A DNA stretch of 64,000 nucleotides, taken from the NCBI RefSeq assembly GCF_003351025.1, contig NZ_QPCG01000001.1:875949-939948 (forward strand), written 5' to 3'. Below, piece by piece: positions 61,898 to 64,000 of the stretch (position 1 is the first letter of the stretch; each line of letters begins with the position of its first letter). Source of the DNA: Mucilaginibacter endophyticus (lineage in GTDB: Bacteria; Bacteroidota; Bacteroidia; Sphingobacteriales; Sphingobacteriaceae). The notes under the pieces are model-generated. The model was not told where the DNA came from. It saw nothing but the letters and a program-made list of their open reading frames with translations, and ran no database searches. Position numbers and translations under genes: made by a program.

Positions 61898-62662
61898 ATG
61901 TTTAAACTAACCAATAAATCAGTAATTGTAACAGGCGGCGGCAGTGGCATAGGTAAAGCTATGGCCGCATTATTTGCACAACAAGGCGCCGAAGTTCATA
62001 TCATCGAATTAAACGATCAGGCCGCGGCAGATACCGTGAACGAAATAACCGCGGCTGGCGGCAAAGCTACCGGCTATGCCTGCGATGTAAGTAACCAACA
62101 ACAAGTAGTTGGTACTTTCACCAAAATAGGCAAGATCGATATCCTGATCAATAACGCGGGTATAGCACACATCGGTCGCGCGGATAATACCAGTACCGAA
62201 GATTTTGAACGTGTATTTAATGTAAATGTTAAAGGTGCTTACAACTGTCTTTTCGCGGCTATCCCGGTATTGAAAAACAACGGTGGCGGCGTAATCCTGA
62301 ACACCGCTTCAATAGCAGCCAGTGTAGGTATTACCGACAGGTTTGCTTACTCCATGAGTAAGGGCGCTATTCACGCCATGACTCTGTCCGTGGCACGCGA
62401 TTATCTGCATGATAACATCCGTTGTAATTGTATCTCGCCGGCAAGGGTGCATACGCCTTTTGTTGATGGCTTCATCGCTAAAAACTATGCAGGCCGCGAA
62501 GAAGAGATCTTTGAAAAGCTATCAAAAAGCCAGCCGATAGGCAGGATGGGCAAACCGGAAGAAGTAGCGGCTTTGGCACTTTACCTCTGCTCGGACGAAG
62601 CTGGTTTCATTACCGGTACCGATTATCCTATCGATGGCGGCTTTATCACCCTGAACAATTAA
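61898..62662 (+). CDS. SDR dehydrogenase, probably 2-keto-3-deoxy-L-fuconate dehydrogenase
   Basis: A 254-residue classical short-chain dehydrogenase. NAD-binding motif TGGGSGIG (12-19), catalytic Ser138, Tyr151 and Lys155 (YSMSK). The loop NCISPARVHTPFVDGFIAKNY recalls known 2-keto-3-deoxy-L-fuconate dehydrogenases (from memory). Product would be 2,4-diketo-3-deoxy-L-fuconate, the substrate of an FAH-type hydrolase, which seems to begin at 63978. An L-fucose dehydrogenase role is the main alternative. Confidence 0.85.
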   Translation: MFKLTNKSVIVTGGGSGIGKAMAALFAQQGAEVHIIELNDQAAADTVNEITAAGGKATGYACDVSNQQQVVGTFTKIGKIDILINNAGIAHIGRADNTSTEDFERVFNVNVKGAYNCLFAAIPVLKNNGGGVILNTASIAASVGITDRFAYSMSKGAIHAMTLSVARDYLHDNIRCNCISPARVHTPFVDGFIAKNYAGREEEIFEKLSKSQPIGRMGKPEEVAALALYLCSDEAGFITGTDYPIDGGFITLNN

Positions 62663-62675
62663 AACCTGATTTAAT

Positions 62676-63965
62676 ATGATAAAAAAGCTATTATTAATGG
62701 GTATGCTGCTTGGCGCGATACGCGTGGGCGCTCAAACCTACACGCCAACTGCCGATAACCTTGCCGCAAGGAAAAACTTTCAGGACATGAAGTTCGGACT
62801 GTTTATCCACTGGGGTATTTACAGTGAGCTTGGCGCTGGCGAGTGGGTAATGAATGAAAAGCATATTCCTTATGATAGCTATAAACGCCTGGCCGATTTT
62901 TTTAACCCGCAGGCTTTTAACGCCCATGAATGGGTGATGTTTGCAAAAAAAGCAGGCATGAAGTATATCACCATTACTTCTCGCCATCATGATGGCTTTA
63001 GCATGTTTGGTACCAAGGCATCGCCATATAATATTGTTGATGCCACGCCTTACCATAAAGATCCGTTGATGGAGCTGGCGCAGGAATGTGTTAAAGAGGG
63101 TATCGAACTGCATTTTTATTATTCGCTGCTGGACTGGGGACGTAAAGACTACGCTTATGGTAGCCCGATTGCGGACGGTAAACCTGTAAACGGCAATTGG
63201 GACAGCTATATCAATTTCATGAAAGCCCAGCTTACCGAACTAATCACCAAATATCCCGGTGTTAAGGGCATCTGGTTTGATGGCCATTGGGAGCGTGATG
63301 TTAACTGGCATTATGACGAGATCTATGGCTTGATCCATAAATTGAACCCCGCGATAATGGTAGGTAATAACCACCACCTTGAACCAAAGGAAGGCGAAGA
63401 TTTCCAGATGTTTGAAAAAGATTTGCCCGGAGCCAACACCACAGGCTTCAGCGGTAAATCAAAAATCGGCACACTACCTTTAGAAACCTGCGAAACCATA
63501 AACAATAGCTGGGGCTTTAACATTACTGACAGGAGCTTTAAATCATCCAAACGCATTATCCATTACCTGGTGAATGCGGCAGGTTTAAACGCCAACTTTT
63601 TATTAAACATAGGCCCAATGCCAAACGGCAAAATTCAACCTGAGTTTACCGATACATTGGCCATTGTAGGCGCCTGGGTACAAAAAAATGGCGAAGCTAT
63701 TTATGGTACCCGTGGCAGCGGCATCCCTGCGCAACCCTGGGGAGTTATCACACAAAAAGATAAAAACCTTTATGTGCATGTGATGACGCCGCCACAACAG
63801 CCATACGTTTTCATTCCGCAATTAAAAGGTAAGGTAACTAAAGCCTCTTTACTGGCGGATGGTAGCGCGGTGAAATTTAAACAACAAACAGAGGGCGTGT
63901 TTGTATACCTAAGTGGTGTTGCAACTGACCCTAACGATACTATTATTAAACTGACAACTAACTAA
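62676..63965 (+). CDS. GH29 alpha-L-fucosidase, second
   Basis: A 429-residue secreted fucosidase (signal peptide ending at VGAQ). It has FGLFIHWGIYSELGAG, MKYITITSRHHDGFSMFGT and the nucleophile Asp202 in GIWFDGHWERD. It is shorter than and clearly diverged from the GH29 at 58648, with DGH after the nucleophile rather than FSF, so it may prefer another linkage. 13 bp after the dehydrogenase; 12 bp before the next start. Confidence 0.92.
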   Translation: MIKKLLLMGMLLGAIRVGAQTYTPTADNLAARKNFQDMKFGLFIHWGIYSELGAGEWVMNEKHIPYDSYKRLADFFNPQAFNAHEWVMFAKKAGMKYITITSRHHDGFSMFGTKASPYNIVDATPYHKDPLMELAQECVKEGIELHFYYSLLDWGRKDYAYGSPIADGKPVNGNWDSYINFMKAQLTELITKYPGVKGIWFDGHWERDVNWHYDEIYGLIHKLNPAIMVGNNHHLEPKEGEDFQMFEKDLPGANTTGFSGKSKIGTLPLETCETINNSWGFNITDRSFKSSKRIIHYLVNAAGLNANFLLNIGPMPNGKIQPEFTDTLAIVGAWVQKNGEAIYGTRGSGIPAQPWGVITQKDKNLYVHVMTPPQQPYVFIPQLKGKVTKASLLADGSAVKFKQQTEGVFVYLSGVATDPNDTIIKLTTN

Positions 63966-63977
63966 TACAACGATAAT

Positions 63978-64000
63978 ATGAAACTTATACGATTTGGCGA
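63978..64000 (+). CDS. Start of a probable FAH-family hydrolase (cut by window end)
   Basis: Only the first seven codons are visible: MKLIRFG. This is the usual opening of fumarylacetoacetate-hydrolase-family enzymes (2,4-diketo-3-deoxy-L-fuconate hydrolase in fucose pathways). The ATG follows the GH29 stop by 12 bp in the same direction. The call rests on this short N-terminus plus context. Confidence 0.45.

Overview
The window looks like a chromosomal segment of a Sphingobacteriaceae-type Bacteroidetes, most like Mucilaginibacter or Pedobacter. The supporting signs are moderate GC, many TonB-dependent and beta-barrel outer-membrane proteins with carboxypeptidase-regulatory N-termini, lipoprotein signals, families typical of the phylum (DUF3810, DUF2911, DUF3179), many secreted glycoside hydrolases, and Bacteroidetes-type promoters (TTG about 19 nt before TAnnTTTG). 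No rRNA, tRNA, CRISPR array, transposase or phage gene was seen, so this is ordinary chromosome with accessory patches.

Layout. 0-2 kb: end of a clan GH-A glycoside hydrolase and a GH26 mannanase-like enzyme. 2-8.4 kb: NhaA, an MFS permease with a perfect 31-bp palindrome at its start, a lipoprotein with 29 Gly-Thr hexamer repeats, a FrnE/DsbA-like oxidoreductase and a DUF3179 membrane protein. 8.6-13.3 kb: a leftward metal-handling set (small Cys protein, TonB receptor, PepSY membrane protein, heavy-metal-binding lipoprotein). 13.4-14.9 kb: three tandem paralogues of a small secreted protein. 15-20 kb: GH27 alpha-galactosidase, a secreted propeller-like protein, and a desaturase that resembles animal dihydroceramide desaturase. 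20-28.6 kb: a leftward two-component system with an RND efflux pump and a YncE-like propeller. 28.7-46.3 kb: a half-size EamA transporter, large outer-membrane proteins, a DUF47/PhoU-like protein, a macroglobulin/plug chimera, DUF2911, DUF3810, a penicillin-acylase-family Ntn hydrolase and an AraC regulator. 46.6-48.4 kb: a LytS/LytTR two-component pair.

48.7-52.1 kb holds the most unusual block: a three-gene rightward cassette of a cyclic-nucleotide-domain histidine kinase, a receiver domain fused to a thioredoxin-reductase fold that lacks the CxxC active site, and a small eukaryote-like UBP zinc finger. 52.3-57.9 kb: DoxX, a Tat-exported sugar isomerase-like protein, a family 2 glycosyltransferase and an FtsX-type permease. 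58.3-64 kb is a rightward L-fucose utilisation cluster: mutarotase, GH29, UxaA-type dehydratase, SDR dehydrogenase, second GH29, and the first codons of a probable FAH-family hydrolase. Together these outline liberation of L-fucose and its non-phosphorylative breakdown.

The gaps are rich in structured DNA. There are at least four copies of a GTCATTGCGAG inverted-repeat element, a second element family with terminal inverted repeats (48.4 and 58.0 kb), several strong intrinsic terminators, and a pair of homologous minus-strand RNA-like elements (37.75 and 43.3 kb) with compensatory stem changes and an identical 10-nt loop. All functions are inferred from sequence reading alone; no database search was run.
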